Shown: piece by piece, positions 10,675 to 34,393 of the stretch
How the letters are laid out: each line of letters begins with the position of its first letter
How positions within the stretch are numbered: position 1 is the first letter of the stretch
From: Ischnura elegans
Taxonomy: Eukaryota; Arthropoda; Insecta; Odonata; Coenagrionidae
NCBI RefSeq assembly: GCF_921293095.1
Contig: NC_060257.1
Coordinates: 54,100,968-54,164,967 of the forward strand
Reading direction: 5' to 3'
Length of the DNA stretch: 64,000 bases
Notes under the pieces: model-generated
What the model saw: only the letters and a program-made list of their open reading frames with translations
Databases searched by the model: none
What the model was told of the DNA's origin: nothing
Made by a program: the position numbers and the translations under genes

Positions 10675-12439
10675 GTAAGTTTTAGTATTTAAACTCAATG
10701 AATACGCCAATGCTTGAGGTATCTTTCACCTGATAGACTCATAATACTGTTACTGTAAATATTTAAATACGAAATACTGAATAAACGGCCTAAATGTTTG
10801 CTTCACATTGGTGGCATCTGGAAATTTTCATATCAATACGTTACATTATGCATATTTGCGTTGGATTTATTAACACTTTGGGTGCTGAGGGTGTAATATT
10901 ACGCCACGTAAAATCCTTCGATTTTTGGTACCTACGTAATTTTATGCCATCCGTCTCTTGAAAAATCGTTGCCTGCCATTTTTCAACCTAGTGGTGCTAA
11001 CCTCTAAATAAACAAATGAAAAAAACGATATAAAAATTATTTTTTTTTAATTAATTAAAATTTTTGCTACAGGCGTCATATTACTTCATCCGTCTTTAAA
11101 AAAATCGTAGTTAGCTATTTTTTTAACAAAATGGCACTAGCCTCTAAAAAAATAAATGAAAACAAGGAAAATTCATTCATTAAAGGGATACAAAACATCT
11201 ATTTCTCGCATCAACGGTTAGTTCTTAATAAATAACACAAAATTATTGGAAGCGGCCAGTACTGAGAGAAAGATCTACAGTACTAAGGTCACCACGTTAC
11301 AATTTTATTTAATCATTTTTATTTAATATTAGTTAAACACTTTTATTTTCGATTACTTAGATCGCAATTTTGCACTGTTTATCGCGGAAAAATATTGTGA
11401 TATTTCCCAGTACGACCCTGTACCCCACATGAGATGGGGTGAAAATCGCCTTGACCCACGGCCCCCCTAAATGCCACCCGTAATTAACAGATAACCTAAA
11501 ATGCGTGTACAAAGTACCGACTATCACCTATTTTAGTCCTTTTTAACTAGGGAAAAAACTAATTACTACACCTTTCCGTTAGGCAAAACATCTTTCTTCG
11601 TTAATGACTTTTATTGGTCATGAAATGGCATAGAGATTCTCTTTTTATGTTCTTTGTGTTACACTGAATGATATTTATTTTTAATTACTCAAGCAATATA
11701 AGCCAATAGCGTAGCCTTCGAATCTCTAACGGCTTCAATTCTAATTTATTTCTGATAATTTGTGCATCGCTTTCTTAACGGATTTAGCAGTATTTTTTAA
11801 CTGCGCGGATTTCTTTGTATTCTATTAATTTAACGTAGACAGTATTTCTGCGCTGAATCTTATATACACGTTACATATAAATGGTATGGCATTTCGTATG
11901 CGTAGTACAACCTCTGTCTCGCTATGTCATCCACAAATATTTCCAAGAAAGCTTGACGAATCCAGGGGCGGTCTGGGTAGATTTGGAGCCCTTGAGAAGG
12001 GCTTATGGTGGGGCAATCCTTACTCCTTACCGGGGAATAAGGTAGTCCTCTTCGGAAAATTTTAGGAAACTGCATGCACGAAAAAGATTTTTTCTCGATT
12101 CTCTCTTTTAAAAACTAGGTAAAAGTTAATGAAAATTGGAATTTCGCAGTAAAAAATACTGTGAAAAGTGATAATATCAGGTGTAAAGCTTGTAAATTCT
12201 AAAGTGTAGTAAAGTTCTCTCATATATCTAGAAAATGCTTTCCTTGACGCTGCACTGAAATTTAAAAAAAAGGCTCAATAATAACCTTAAGATTGACCTT
12301 TTCACAAAATCATCAGGTTCTCTAATACCTTCATTTATTTTCACATAATATTTTAACGCTTTTCTGTAAAGAAAGCTACTAATGAAATCGTAAAATTTTA
12401 TAATTGCAATAATCTAAGGTTAAAGTAATCAGTTATAAC

Positions 12440-13140
12440 GCGGGGAAAGCATTTTTCAGATGACTCATAAAGTCATCAGAATGAGCTCTTGAAAAGGAAA
12501 ACTTTACGTTCTTTCTTGAGCATTTCAGTGGAATTTAGAGAAACCTTTGCAGTTACTACCCTATGGTCACTTATTCCTTCGGCGGTTCTCAAGTTTATTA
12601 CCTGATTAGGTATACTTGTCGCTATTAAATCAAGAATACTGTCTCCTCTGTTGGGTGCGGATGCTATTTGAAACAATGAATTTTATGTAAAAATGTGGAA
12701 TGACGCCTCTCCAATTCAATTAATCTCCCCCACCAGGAATGAAGCTATACGTCTCCTAATCCATAGAAGGTGCGTCGAAATATTCACCAAAAATCAAGTT
12801 TCTTTCAGGATACTGGGATGCTATGCTGCTTATTTGGGTTTCAAAATCTAACTTTGATGTTAAATCTGTGTTTGGTGCTCTTTAGTACTGGCTACTAATA
12901 TATTTTTAGATTTAAGATATTTAATTGAACACCACACAGATTAAACGCTGCTCTCTGTTATGGTTTCCGCTTGATTGACGATTGAATTATTTACAGCTAT
13001 AAATACTCCGCCTCCAGTTCAATTAATTCTATCATTTCGATGAACAATTTACGATTTTGGGAAGATTTTACCGTCTGAATCTTCATCTGTTAGTCAACTA
13101 TTTGTTCCCATAATAACATTTTACTTCGTCCTATGAATTA
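12440..13140 (-). pseudogene. Non-LTR retrotransposon endonuclease fragment (decayed)
   Basis: Minus-strand reading shows pieces of an AP-endonuclease-type (EEP) domain in order: TGGGVFIAVNNS, then LIFGEYFDAPSMD (GDFNAP-like), then NRGDSILDLIATS and GISDHRVVTAKV. These match conserved blocks of non-LTR element endonucleases (jockey/CR1 type). Frameshifts and stops separate the blocks and no reverse transcriptase follows, so it is a dead fragment. Confidence 0.6.
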
Positions 13141-14751
13141 AATGGTAGAATTCGGGAAATTAAGTCCTTAAACTACGGCCATTACCACCAGGGTTATTAA
13201 TACCAGGGTTATTACTTTAAAACTAGTATTATTGCGATTCGGGACTGTTTTCGATTCGCTCTTATCGATTAGACTATTTTTAGGCTCTATATCCCTACTT
13301 CATCGTTCTGCAGATTTTATTGTCTCACCACACCTTAACCTTGACTGCTTTTGATATTATCATTCAAATGATGTTCCTCATGCTTAAAGTTATAACCTGT
13401 ATTATTGTTAATTGGTAATGCTGATTATGACAGGGTGATTTTTCTTTCTTTCACTCTATTCTCATTTCTTGTAGAACTTTTACCTGTGAGAACATCTGAA
13501 TTTACCCTTTTTTTATCAACTTACCATTATATCTACACCTTTCCCTACTCTCTACTCTAAAAAAAGACCTTCAGGGCTCAATATGCTACACGGCGAAAAA
13601 TACGTTTAAGTTCACTCAACAACGTCCCAGAATTAAATCTATGGTGAACACTGATACCTAAACAATTATCACTTTAAAAGGTTTTAGTGCGTCAATTGCG
13701 ACTGAACATTTTCTCAATCACATGCAAATGATTAATACAAATTAAATTGACGACACACAATTTTTCTAGGTAAATTCCATAATTCGTAAAACAAAACTAA
13801 CATTTTATTTTTCCCTAGCCAGTGGAAAGAAAACATTTATTTTCTGCAGTTTGATACCTCACTTTCTTTCCAATTTATTTGAACCCCAATATTTTTAATT
13901 GAAAACAGTACATGACAATTCGCTTATTTGTAAGGATCAAATAGATATATAAATTAATGTGAACAAAAATAATGGAGGAAAAAAGGATGAAAAATATACT
14001 CCAATGAATTCACACTTCACTTGGGACATTATCTCTCCTGTTATAAAATTCAAAATCTCAGCAGCAATTAGATGCATTATATGTCAGTATCAATATCTGC
14101 GGTTGTACTCCTCGGTTCTAATCGGTCACTTCTCAGATGGAAATCAGGTGGAGGTCTTCTCCGATTGTTCAATACCTCATTACCCTTCCTGTCGCGTTTC
14201 TACGAGTAGTACACGGTACTTGAATTTTTATGAATCCTTCGCTTTGTTTCCGCTCGTATGGTTTTCAAAAATGTCCGCGGCGCCGTGATAGGTGCAATGT
14301 GATCCACTTTTTCCGATATTTTGCAGTAAAATGTTCGTAATTGCGCAATTTGCACTATGAGTGCCTCTTTTAGTACGTATAGGCACTTGAAGAAAACTTT
14401 GGAGTAATGCGAATTATAAGTGTTACAGAGATATGGCAATTATATTTTTTTGGTGTTCTTATTTAGTACATCTGCACTCACATTGCTGCTCGCCCTGAGC
14501 CTAGCATGTGCTTTCGCAGGAAAAGTTTTCATTTTTAAGTTGGAAGTTGATCACAATAAGTAATACAAAAAATTAACATTTTAGCGCACACCAACCTTGC
14601 TAGTGTAGTCGTCATATCTCCGCGTCCGTGATGACCCTGCTTAAACACCATCGGAGTCCGAGATAATGCGAAGTCCTCGCTGGGAGGGCCGAAAAAGGTT
14701 GGAGCTGAAAGCATGTGACTACCCGCGAAAACCTTTTTAACCAATGTCCTC

Positions 14752-15060
14752 CAAATATGTCCCGTGCCCGGTTTGGGGGATAATACCCCCCCCCCCCCCC
14801 AAAATTCTCAAATTTTTTTAATTTTAATCCATTTCACTTAATTGGATTGATATTACTAATAGTATAATGTAAGGATTGATATAAAATCCCTCAGAAAGCC
14901 GTAAAACTCACCATTTTGAACCATTTATCTTAAAATTCCGCAATTTATTAATCTCGCACCTACCGCTTATCTTGGTGGATATTCCATACCCCCTCACACC
15001 CCGGTATTAGTTGCACCTAAACCCCCCCCCCAGCCTTCATTCCTACCTGCGCTCCTGCTC
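14752..15060. mobile_element. GC-ended MITE in the spacer
   Basis: Same family as 6,401-6,678 and 35,268-35,571: C-run near both ends and AT-rich centre with CAGAAAGCCGTAAAACTCAC. Borders approximate. Confidence 0.5.
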
Positions 15061-15504
15061 CGTGCCACTAGATAGAAGAGTCTCTTGAGGCTCAGTACAG
15101 CAGTCATGCTAAGACGAAAACACCACCGTCTCGAAAGGGTTAAGTAGTTATTCATATTATTTTGTAATATCATTTAATAACACCTGTGCCTCAGTTATTA
15201 CATACACAAAAGCCCGTTGTCCAAAAATATTCTACGAATATCCCAAATGCCCACCCACCCCTATAGCCCATCCCATCTCTCCCCTAGTCTATCCATCAAT
15301 GCCGGGAAATCCCTCCAACCGAAATTTGAAAATTTTCAAGTGGCAATGAATGACTTACATTGATGGATCTCCAAGAATCTTGTTTAAAACGCGATTCATG
15401 ATCTTTAGAAGCAATTGAATTCTTGAATGTGGAACATTGTTTTGGTCCCTGACCCAGTTGATTTTCGGACTTACGTTTTTGGCACCTTCTTTGAATTACT
15501 GTTA

Positions 15505-15680
15505 TACAAATTGTATACGCTATACGCAACTTGTATACAAATTGTATACGCTATACGCAAATTGTATATGCTGTATACAGCATGTGACTTAATACAGTTT
15601 ATACAATTTGTATACTTTGTATACAAGTTGCATACAACCTGTATAAGTAGTATAAAATTGTTGCACGGTTTTATACAATT
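15505..15680. repeat. TTGTATAC-rich palindromic tract at the inner arm boundary
   Basis: Many overlapping TTGTATAC/GTATACAA units, mirrored at 9,840-9,990. The self-complementary hexamer GTATAC recurs throughout, giving strong cruciform potential where arm homology ends. Confidence 0.6.
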
Positions 15681-15689
15681 TTTTCATAG

Positions 15690-25827
<10,138 letters not shown>

Positions 25828-25914
25828 TGGAGAGTATTGGCTGATTAGCCTATATACATGTATGACCATTAGCTATATTTTGTAAATTTGTATGTTCTGA
25901 AAACTTTTCTTTTC

Positions 25915-25920
25915 AATAAA
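25915..25920 (+). terminator. Polyadenylation signal of the right protease
   Basis: AATAAA about 88 nt after the TGA stop, conserved in position with the left arm. Confidence 0.8.
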
Positions 25921-27721
25921 TCATTCAAATAGGGTGGTTTCCTATTTTCCTAATTGCCTAAATCGAAAGATTATTACTCCTGGAGTACGTATTTCATGCT
26001 ATTTGATTTTTAAATGATATCTATTTTTCGCAATTAAATGAAAAGTGAAAATTTTCAAACACCCTAAAATGCCACCGCTAAGCTTGAATGCTGTGGAAAC
26101 TCCGTGTGACGTCGTTCTGGTTCCCGCTACCGCAAGTGAGGTGACCTTGGGGCGAGGCTTTGAGCGCTGATACGACGCAGGATGCTAGCAGGTAGCAGAG
26201 TACCCTGCTAGCTGGTAGCACTTGGCTTAAATAAGGATTATTAATACTCTATCAAACATAGGAAACTTTCCAACCATAGGTTATTTTAATAGGTGATTAT
26301 GAAGAGATGTTTCTCAGAGTTCCGTGCCTCATGCAAGCATTGGTAATCAAAGATGATGTAAATCTCCTGACTACTCGTATAGCATCTGGGGTCCGTGTGA
26401 CGTCGGGTGGAGTGTCATCGCGTGGGCGCCAATCTGGTCTTTTTCAGATGAGGTTAAAATTGACCATTAACATTCGTCTAAACTGGGATTTCTAAAACTA
26501 AAATAATTTGTGTATTATGAATACACTAATTGTTGGTTATGAATCCCAATCAATGCATTTTGTTTTTGTTGACAAAGGAAACTATCCTATTTTCTATACT
26601 TTAGATTAATGGAATGAAGGCAAAGTGTGTAGTAATAAAAGCCATGAGAGCTGGCTTTACTTCATCTTCCTGAAAATTTTCCCTTGTAGCGACAACCCAC
26701 CTTATGTTTCCTTAACCAGGTGAAAATTTTTGCTTGCCGTTTCTTTTCACAGGATCAAGGATAGGAAAGGGAAAGCAACTTTGCTTTTCAATTGGCTTTT
26801 GATGCTTTCCAGTTGGCTTGCATTTTGGCTAGTCGCTACTCAATTGCTTTTTTATCCCTTTCCATTGGACCTAGAATTATGTATTTTGAGGAGTAAATGT
26901 GACTATTTTGCCATCCGACGGCTTTCCAATTTCTTTCCCATAGAATTAGAATTATATCAAATAATGTTGCCGTCCAACTGCTTTCTGTTTCTTTTACTAA
27001 GGACTTTTTGTTAGAGGCTTTCTAAAGGACTATGGAGAATTAATTACTACTCTGCTAACCCATTCCTATTTCAAGAAGAATATATTTTAGATAAAATGTA
27101 TGCATTCAAAAAAGACATTAAATAGATGTACAAGCATGGCAGTATGTATATTATGTAATTCAAGCTTTATTATTTTTGAAAGGCTCCTTGCAAAGCTATG
27201 AAGCCATGAAAGCATTTTACAAACCAGATAATAATTAGATTTTCCATCATTATTTACATGAAAATACTGACCAAACATATTTTAGATACATATCAACTCC
27301 AGTATCCACCAAATATAAACCAGTATTATTTTTCATGAGAATTGAAATCCAATAAATAAAAGCCCAAATTAACTGTCCTTTTTGCAATAAATTTGGGACC
27401 AACATGAACTGCACCATGAATCAAAATCATGGTATGAAGCAATACATAGGATACCTCTATTGGACTCAATGTTATGAGCAAAAACATTCATAGTACCTAC
27501 CAATCAAAATGGTGACGGCTCAAATGAGAAGGTGTTGGAGTAGGAAGGCGTGAAGGATCTCAAGAACATAGGTAATGGCTGACACAAACAGTTCCAAGGC
27601 AGTTTAGGATTAAGTTACAAGGGGGATGAGGATCAATTACATCCGTTCTGGTGGGTTACAGAGGCTTTAATTTTCCCAGAGATTTCTTCATAAATATGAT
27701 TCTTCTCCACAAAAAATATTG

Positions 27722-28963
27722 TGTGAAACAAAACTAAACCCTCTGAGCCATTCACAGTAGCCTAATTTAAGCAGGAAATTGCCAGGCTATTTCACACAGA
27801 AATGCAGACGTTTATAAAAATGTCAAAACCATTAACATTCCTCATTATAAGCTGACAATTTATCTGAGTGCAGAAAAATTCTCTTCTTTAGTACTATGAA
27901 ATAAACAATTTCAAAAAATCATATCATTGAAATAATTTTATAAACATGGAAAATTGACATGCCAAGGAAAGGTGAATGTTGGCACTTTTAGGTTTAATGA
28001 ACAGTGAATATGAGGTTCAATAACATATTGCTAGGTACTCATGTATCACTTTACATTCAAAATTAAGTCATGCATGTGTTAATTCTTTTGCAGTTTTCTC
28101 AAAGTGATGGCAGCCCATGTGCCAATTTAACTACATAGTTTGTTTTCATAAATTTAATGAAGAAATAACTTTATGGCCTTATACGTCATTGAAAGAGTTT
28201 CGGTTGTTGGTTTCAGGGCTTGCATGTGGTAGTTAAGTCTGAAAAAGGAATTCAATTGTACAAAAATGCCAATTATGCCAACAAGCACTGGAAAGTTGAG
28301 CAAAAACCACAAAATACAAGATGTATCACGAAAATTTGCATTGTCAAGGACGAAAGTTCGTAAAAATTTGTTCACAGTGAAAATAAATATTATGAAAAAA
28401 TAAATAATCAGTCTCACAAATTTTAGTACAAGTAGGGGAGTTGTTGATTAAAAAAATGGACAGTAATGTGTTGCATACAGATCAGGAAAATCCCATCATT
28501 AATGCATTTTACAGGAACCAGGATAAATGGCAAGAATTCTCGTTTTTACTGTTGACTCCTTTTATTTTGACAATTTCATTTAATTATATATGTTTGTTCC
28601 CATGAAATGGACAACAATCATTAATAATGTAATTTTGCGTAAGTTTTACACTTTTATAGGATACCACACATATTTTTTGTTTAAAAATTTGTCTTCATAG
28701 TTGCTACTTTCACCAATATGCATCACATATAAATGGATTGCTAACATCATACCTGTGCAACTACAAAAAAATTCCATCAAAAATCATTTTAAAAATTATG
28801 AAACAAAAGAGAGGAGTGCACGTTAAAGTGTTCCAGTTTAAATACCTGCCAGAAAGGAGGTGCATGAGGGATTTAAACAATGCTGTATGCAACGTGTTGA
28901 TCAGAGAGAGAGAAATATGTATTGAGTATCCTTATTTAAGCCTCTTAGTGCCATGGGCCGATA
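27722..28963. other. Unannotated AT-rich stretch
   Basis: Starts at the last base that mirrors position 1. I see no gene, repeat or RNA in it on either strand; the short open frames show no family features. Confidence 0.6.
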
Positions 28964-29545
28964 CAGTGGAACCTCGTTAAAGCGAGTACGGGCTATAACG
29001 ACACCCCCGCTATTACGAGAGATAGCCGATGCACCGTCAATTGACCCTATAATAAGCGTGTTAAAAATTCGTTTTTACGAGACCCTTTCGGTGTTGGCTC
29101 TCGCCATAGCGAGGTTTTCAGCGCCGGAAGACTTTCATGAAGACTCCTTAACCTCTGTAATTGCTAGCGATCTGTTAGAAATGAAGTTAATGGAGTGCTC
29201 AGTCTCAAATTTATGTGGTGAACTGTCGTTCGATAAATATAATGATTGACGAAACAATGCTTTGCATGATTTTTATTCAGTGCGGCGCTTATAAATTGTT
29301 CGAATAGTTGGTCGTTATTTGAGTAAGGAAATTTAGTGATGCAAAAAAACATCGCCTTTCGTCTGGATTTATGCTTACGTTTATCGGATAGATGTTTATC
29401 TGTCGCCGCACCACTCCTGTTCCTGTATATCTGTTCGCAACTGGTATATTGTCTATTATTTGCTCCACCTCCGGTAAAGCGATAATTCGCTATAGCGAGT
29501 GTTTATAAGTGCACCGTGGGGTGTCGTTATATCGAGGTTTCACTG
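28964..29545. mobile_element. pogo/Tigger-like MITE, 582 bp
   Basis: Inverted ends CAGTGGAACCTCGTTAAAGC and CAGTGAAACCTCGATATAAC flanked by TA on both sides, the target duplication of the Tc1/mariner-pogo superfamily. CAGTG(A/G)AACCTCG termini are typical of pogo/Tigger-derived elements. The internal ~98-codon frame shows no transposase motif. Confidence 0.85.
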
Positions 29546-29795
29546 TATATATATCGGCTTTTGCCCCACATAAATTTACGTATATATTTCATCTACTTCA
29601 CATCCAGGAAAAAAGGATAAAAATTTATTAAGGAGTGTGCATCTTTCATTAGATATTCAGAGGTTTTCTTATCTATTTATGGATTGGTGCAATGGCTGCA
29701 TAAACTACAGTGTCATCCGAGTTTTGGCAGTGTTGACCCCAAGACACCATCCCTATTAGCTTTCCCTCGTGTACAAGGGGGCCTCCAGTATCACC

Positions 29796-31947
29796 CTGAG
29801 AATAAGAAAAAAATCATTTTTGTTATAAAAATATTTCTACATTAAATATCCATATTTTAAAATGATCATGTCATCGCGGAAAATGCAAGAGATAGAGATA
29901 TCTGAACACCGATAGCCATTATTTTAGGTTACTCCTACCCATAATTTTAGCCCTTCCAGAAGTGTAGTAATAACTCTTAATCTTGACAATAATACGTATA
30001 TAGGTTTAGTCAAAGTCAAGGCTATGGTCATCGAAAAGGGGATGAGTGATAACCGTAACAACAGGATATGCCTCTCCTTCACCAATGGAGATCCCAAATC
30101 TTAGGTTCAATTCTTTCCTGTTCTTCCTAAGTTTTTTAAAGAAAAAATAAGCGATTTTTCCAATTATTTTTGCATTTTAAAACAAACAATCCTAAAATGG
30201 GAGAATTAATGCCAGAGTGAGCAAAACTGTTAGAAACTACAGGTATCAATTCTCAACATAGTTTATGCTATAACACGACTTGATAATTGCTTGGTACAGC
30301 TGGCGAGGATTTTTCAGCACAAATGGGCGGACGTCGGCTATAGCTGACATGGGGTAAGGGAAGTGACAGCTGAGGTAGTAATGGTCGAATGCAATCAGGT
30401 CCTGGCCGAGACCCAGTTTATCGAGACCTTAGGGCCACTCCTCGGCATTTAAGCCCGACCCTCCCACTCATTAATGATCGTCCTCACAGAAGGAATCAAT
30501 TGTAAAGTGGTTTTATTGATAATGGCTTTTGAAAAGAAACATTTTGTCACATGCTCCAATTCTTTTATATGAACTTTGAAAAGAAATGTACTTCTTTGTT
30601 TTGTTCTGTGCATAAGCAAATTTTAAACGAGATGATAGCGTTACTAAGAATGAACTTCTGGATTTTAATTCTTTGTACCTTGTGTTCACTAACTCTCTCA
30701 TCATAACAACTCTTTATAAGAAAGGGAAGAGGATAGAGGAACACAATTCAATATAATCATGAATTAATTGGCACTACAAATGATAATAATAACTTGGATT
30801 TTTGATCACCGTGCCACATCAATTTCATTGGTGTCCATGGGTACTAATTTTTCAATATTGGCACAGAGCATTGTTTGCTTCTTCGGACAAGGGAAGTAAT
30901 TTCTTTTCTCCGAATTTGAATTTATGTAAATAAAAATCCATTGACTGCATATACAGGGCAGGCCCGTGTCGAACCCCTTCTTAGGATGACCATGGCCAGA
31001 GGGCACCAGCACTATGCAAGGGGATGCAATTTTCAACTTTGCCTTCTTGAGATTGAATTGAATCATACATGATTGAATCATATTAATTGAAATTATTAAT
31101 TTGTGTACTAACGGCGATTTTAATTATACTGTTAAATGAGACATTATTGAAATCAAATTAACTGCTCAATTTTGGTATTATGACTGTAAAATTTGTCAGT
31201 TTCGGAACAAGAAGGAACCAAAGATTTCCAGACGGGAGGGTGCTCTAGGACACATCCCAGTGTACCACTGGCCCAGCATGGGCCTGATACAGAGTCATTT
31301 TTCTTCATTTTTAATTTTATTGCCAAAATTTTGATTTGAAAATATGAAAAAAAAGCTAAAAATTTGATTTTTTGTGCGGAAAGAAAATACTTCAAAATCC
31401 TTAATATTCTCTCATTAAGTGTCCCACCATACGTCTTCTGAATTATTTGAAGACAGAAACTGTAATTATAATTTATTTTTTGGGGTCGGCAAATTCCGAT
31501 TTGATTTTCTTTATTTTCAAAGTCAAATATATCTGGTGTGCTGTTGTAAATATGTATTCTGATATTGCCATCAAATGAAGATTTACATTTAATGAACTAT
31601 GATATACAGATTAGACGTTGAAGCTTAGTTATGAAGATACACCCAAGTGAAAAACACAATGTGGTAATGGATACAACAATGAATTACGTAGAATACCAAT
31701 GATTTGATGAGCACTTGAATTCTCCAGGCTTAATTAAAAGCATATGTTGCGAAGAAGGGGCTAAGTTCAAATCGTTTTTAACTAAAAATTCTGGACTTTT
31801 ACCATTTTCACCAGGTACAATAGGTTTCCCGGATTTCGAAGTGTAATCATTATGTAAACATCATGATGCCGTTAGAATTTGAGTAATTATTTCCCCTAAA
31901 CTTCTAATACAAATGTGTTTGTTTTAGGATTCATCAAGTAAACTCAC
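29796..31947. other. Gene-free stretch inside the third protease locus
   Basis: AT-rich; inspected for protease exons 4-6 on the minus strand and none recognised. No repeat or RNA feature seen. Confidence 0.5.
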
Positions 31948-32393
31948 ACTTGTGTGCAGTGGGCTGTTGTTATAGACCATTCGTCGCTTAACATCGCAGC
32001 TCCACATATGAAGATATCCTCTTCATACAGTGAAAGGTGTCAAAAATGAGAAAGAATAATGCTTGTAAGTCATATAGTGGAAAACTTGATCTTGAAATGC
32101 ATTCATTTAATATTCTGAAATCAGGATCAAATACACCTATAATTTACTATTAATATAGCCATTCGGCGTTGCTCGGGATGGACAAAACTCAGAGAAGTGG
32201 AAAACGTGGAATTCATGGCCACATGGCAGAATTTTTGGGGACAAAGCAGGTATGAAGATGGTATACAGAAGTTACAGCAAACAATAGAAAAAACTAGTTC
32301 CATACAACACGCATGGGTTCCGCCTATATCCCGCTCCACAACATTGATCATTAAGTGTGTCTGTACGTATGGAGACCAAAAACATGTGAACGC

Positions 32394-32445
32394 AAGGGCG
32401 GATCCAGAATTATTTTCTAGGGGGGCACAAGGGTCTGAAAGGCAA
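32394..32445. mobile_element. Truncated hAT-like MITE end
   Basis: CAAGGGCGGATCCAGAATT followed by a G-run and GGCACAAGGG, as in the 3,887 family, then unrelated sequence. Confidence 0.5.
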
Positions 32446-32763
32446 ACGATCTTCTCAAACTTGAGATTAAAATAAAGATACAACAATTATTGTACGAAAT
32501 ATTCTCTTTATTTTAACATGAAAGTTATTGATATGTAATTAAATGATTGTCGCTCCATAACACACAAATCAAAACAGACGTATTGATAACTGTATCAAAA
32601 ATGTTGTCTATTATTTGAGCATCTGGTTGGGAAGGAAGTCCACCTATGTGTGAATGCATACCACAGCAAAAAGATTTGCACTGAGAGGATCAATACCCTT
32701 TTTCTGAACTGTTGGTGGCTGGGCCGTAGAGAGCTTGTATCCAATCAGATGCGCTGCCCTTAG

Positions 32764-32957
32764 GCAGATCTAGGGGGGGAACACTGGGGCAGGTGCCTCC
32801 CTAGCCCCCACAGACCCTTAAAAAAATAATACGATCCCATTATCATTGCGTTTGTTTTGTATTACGAAGTATCCTTGTGCCCCACCCCCCCAGAACAAAA
32901 TTCTGGATACAGCCTCGCTCGTCCCCTCCCCAGAAATAAATCCTGGATCAGGCCCTG
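32764..32957. mobile_element. hAT-like MITE copy
   Basis: Starts AGGCAGATCTAGGGGGG and ends CCTGGATCAGGCCCTG; interior CATTATCATTGCGTTTG is shared with the 3,887 and 5,613 copies. No clean target duplication seen. Confidence 0.65.
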
Positions 32958-33839
32958 ATGCTATCCTTTCCACCTCACCTTTCCCCTCCATACCCTTCTC
33001 TTTTACTCTCCATACGGCCAACAAGCATTGCCATTCTGTGGAAATAACTGTACGCGAGGCAGAACAAGAGCGATTTCCCCAGATTACATTTGGCAACACT
33101 GCAAGCTGGAGAGCCATGGTCACTGCACGAAAGTCGGAGAGAGACTGCGGCCTCCAAACTTTTTCACCTGCCACTCTTCTGTGATTGGCTAGAAGAGTGG
33201 GTGGGTCTCGAGCGTGTTCAAGGTCACCCGCCATCAGAGGGGAAAAAGGGAATAAGCGTAGACCTCATATTCTAAGACCGTGGTATAGACTCCTTTGAGT
33301 AATGTTTTCCCTTTGATCGTGTCAAGAGGTGTGCCTACCCGATAGGATATCAAACTAAAGAAGTAGGATAACGTGACATAACAAACGGTAATGAGAAAAC
33401 GATGCAAAGGACGCGTCGGACACAATCAGAGGTAGCATTGCCAGCTTCGGGAGGATGAGATGCACCTACTAACTAACTTCGGTTGCAATCTGCTCAGCCT
33501 TATGGAAATGTAAAGCGGATAGACCAACAGACATCCTTTTTTAGATATGTAGACTATTAAAAAGTCGTAATCGGATAATTGAACCAATTATGAATCAAGT
33601 GTAACCATCTAATAATATTTTTTTATGTGGACGCATATGGCTTCATGAATTAATCACCTAATGTCGTAAATATAATGCTAAAGGTTATCGTCATCATTGT
33701 TTTATGCGAAAATGGCCTTAATTAGCATTAATTCTTTTCCGCATGTGTTTGTCTCTGAATTACTCCCGTATTTTTGCAGCATTGTAAACTTAAGGGCTCA
33801 GGCGGCAGTGGTTATTATAATCTGATTTTGAATCGCAAT

Positions 33840-34105
33840 AATCGCAAAAGTCTTCAAGGAAAATCAGGACGAGTGAAACGAAATTTTCAAAAAAATTCTC
33901 TAAACTCACGAAAAATATTATAAGTATAAGACATGGAACTAAAATATTTTTTTTCAAGCAAATAAATTTAAAAACTAATAAAGGGCTGTTATTATTTTCT
34001 TAAAATGTTGGTTTCATTCACCTTTTCCACGCTAAAATGTTACTTTTTGAGCGACCATATTTTTCTTCCCCCAGGTTTGATCCTGGATACGTCCTTGTCG
34101 AGTAA
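33840..34105. mobile_element. Partial MITE of the TGGGCGTACCCAG family
   Basis: Interior matches 18,340-18,640 and ends AGGTTTGATCCTGGATACG; the proximal end is missing. Confidence 0.45.
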
Positions 34106-34393
34106 TCTGAGCCTTATTTTTATTACGCCTTTCACACACGTCTCACGGTAGACGCTAGCGTTGTGGGGGCCCTCTAAGCTCGGGGTCCTCGGCGATCGCT
34201 GACCTGCCGACCTGGCCAGACCTCCCCTGGCTGGAGGAGGAATGTTCAGCGACCGCGAAGAGGGAAAAAGAAGCAGCGAAAATCTTCAAACAAAAAATAA
34301 TGAGACATTAAATGAGGCCACGGCCTAATGTCCTCCTCTTTTCCACTCCTTTCAGTAACTAGAAGTTTGAATTGCTACATCGGAAAGGTTCGT

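Larger units (their letters stand above)
9991..15499. other. Unique spacer between the palindrome arms
   Basis: About 5.5 kb with no mirror copy. It holds a foldback MITE, a TATA promoter with first exon, a ~140-bp tandem duplication (about 10,900-11,170), a decayed endonuclease fragment of a non-LTR element and a GC-ended MITE. From 13,200 to 14,750 I recognise no gene or repeat. Confidence 0.8.

Noticed and set aside
11859..11866. Minus-strand TATATAAG as promoter of the left protease
   Set aside because: No initiator, DPE or nearby splice donor in the expected positions; a chance match in AT-rich DNA cannot be excluded.
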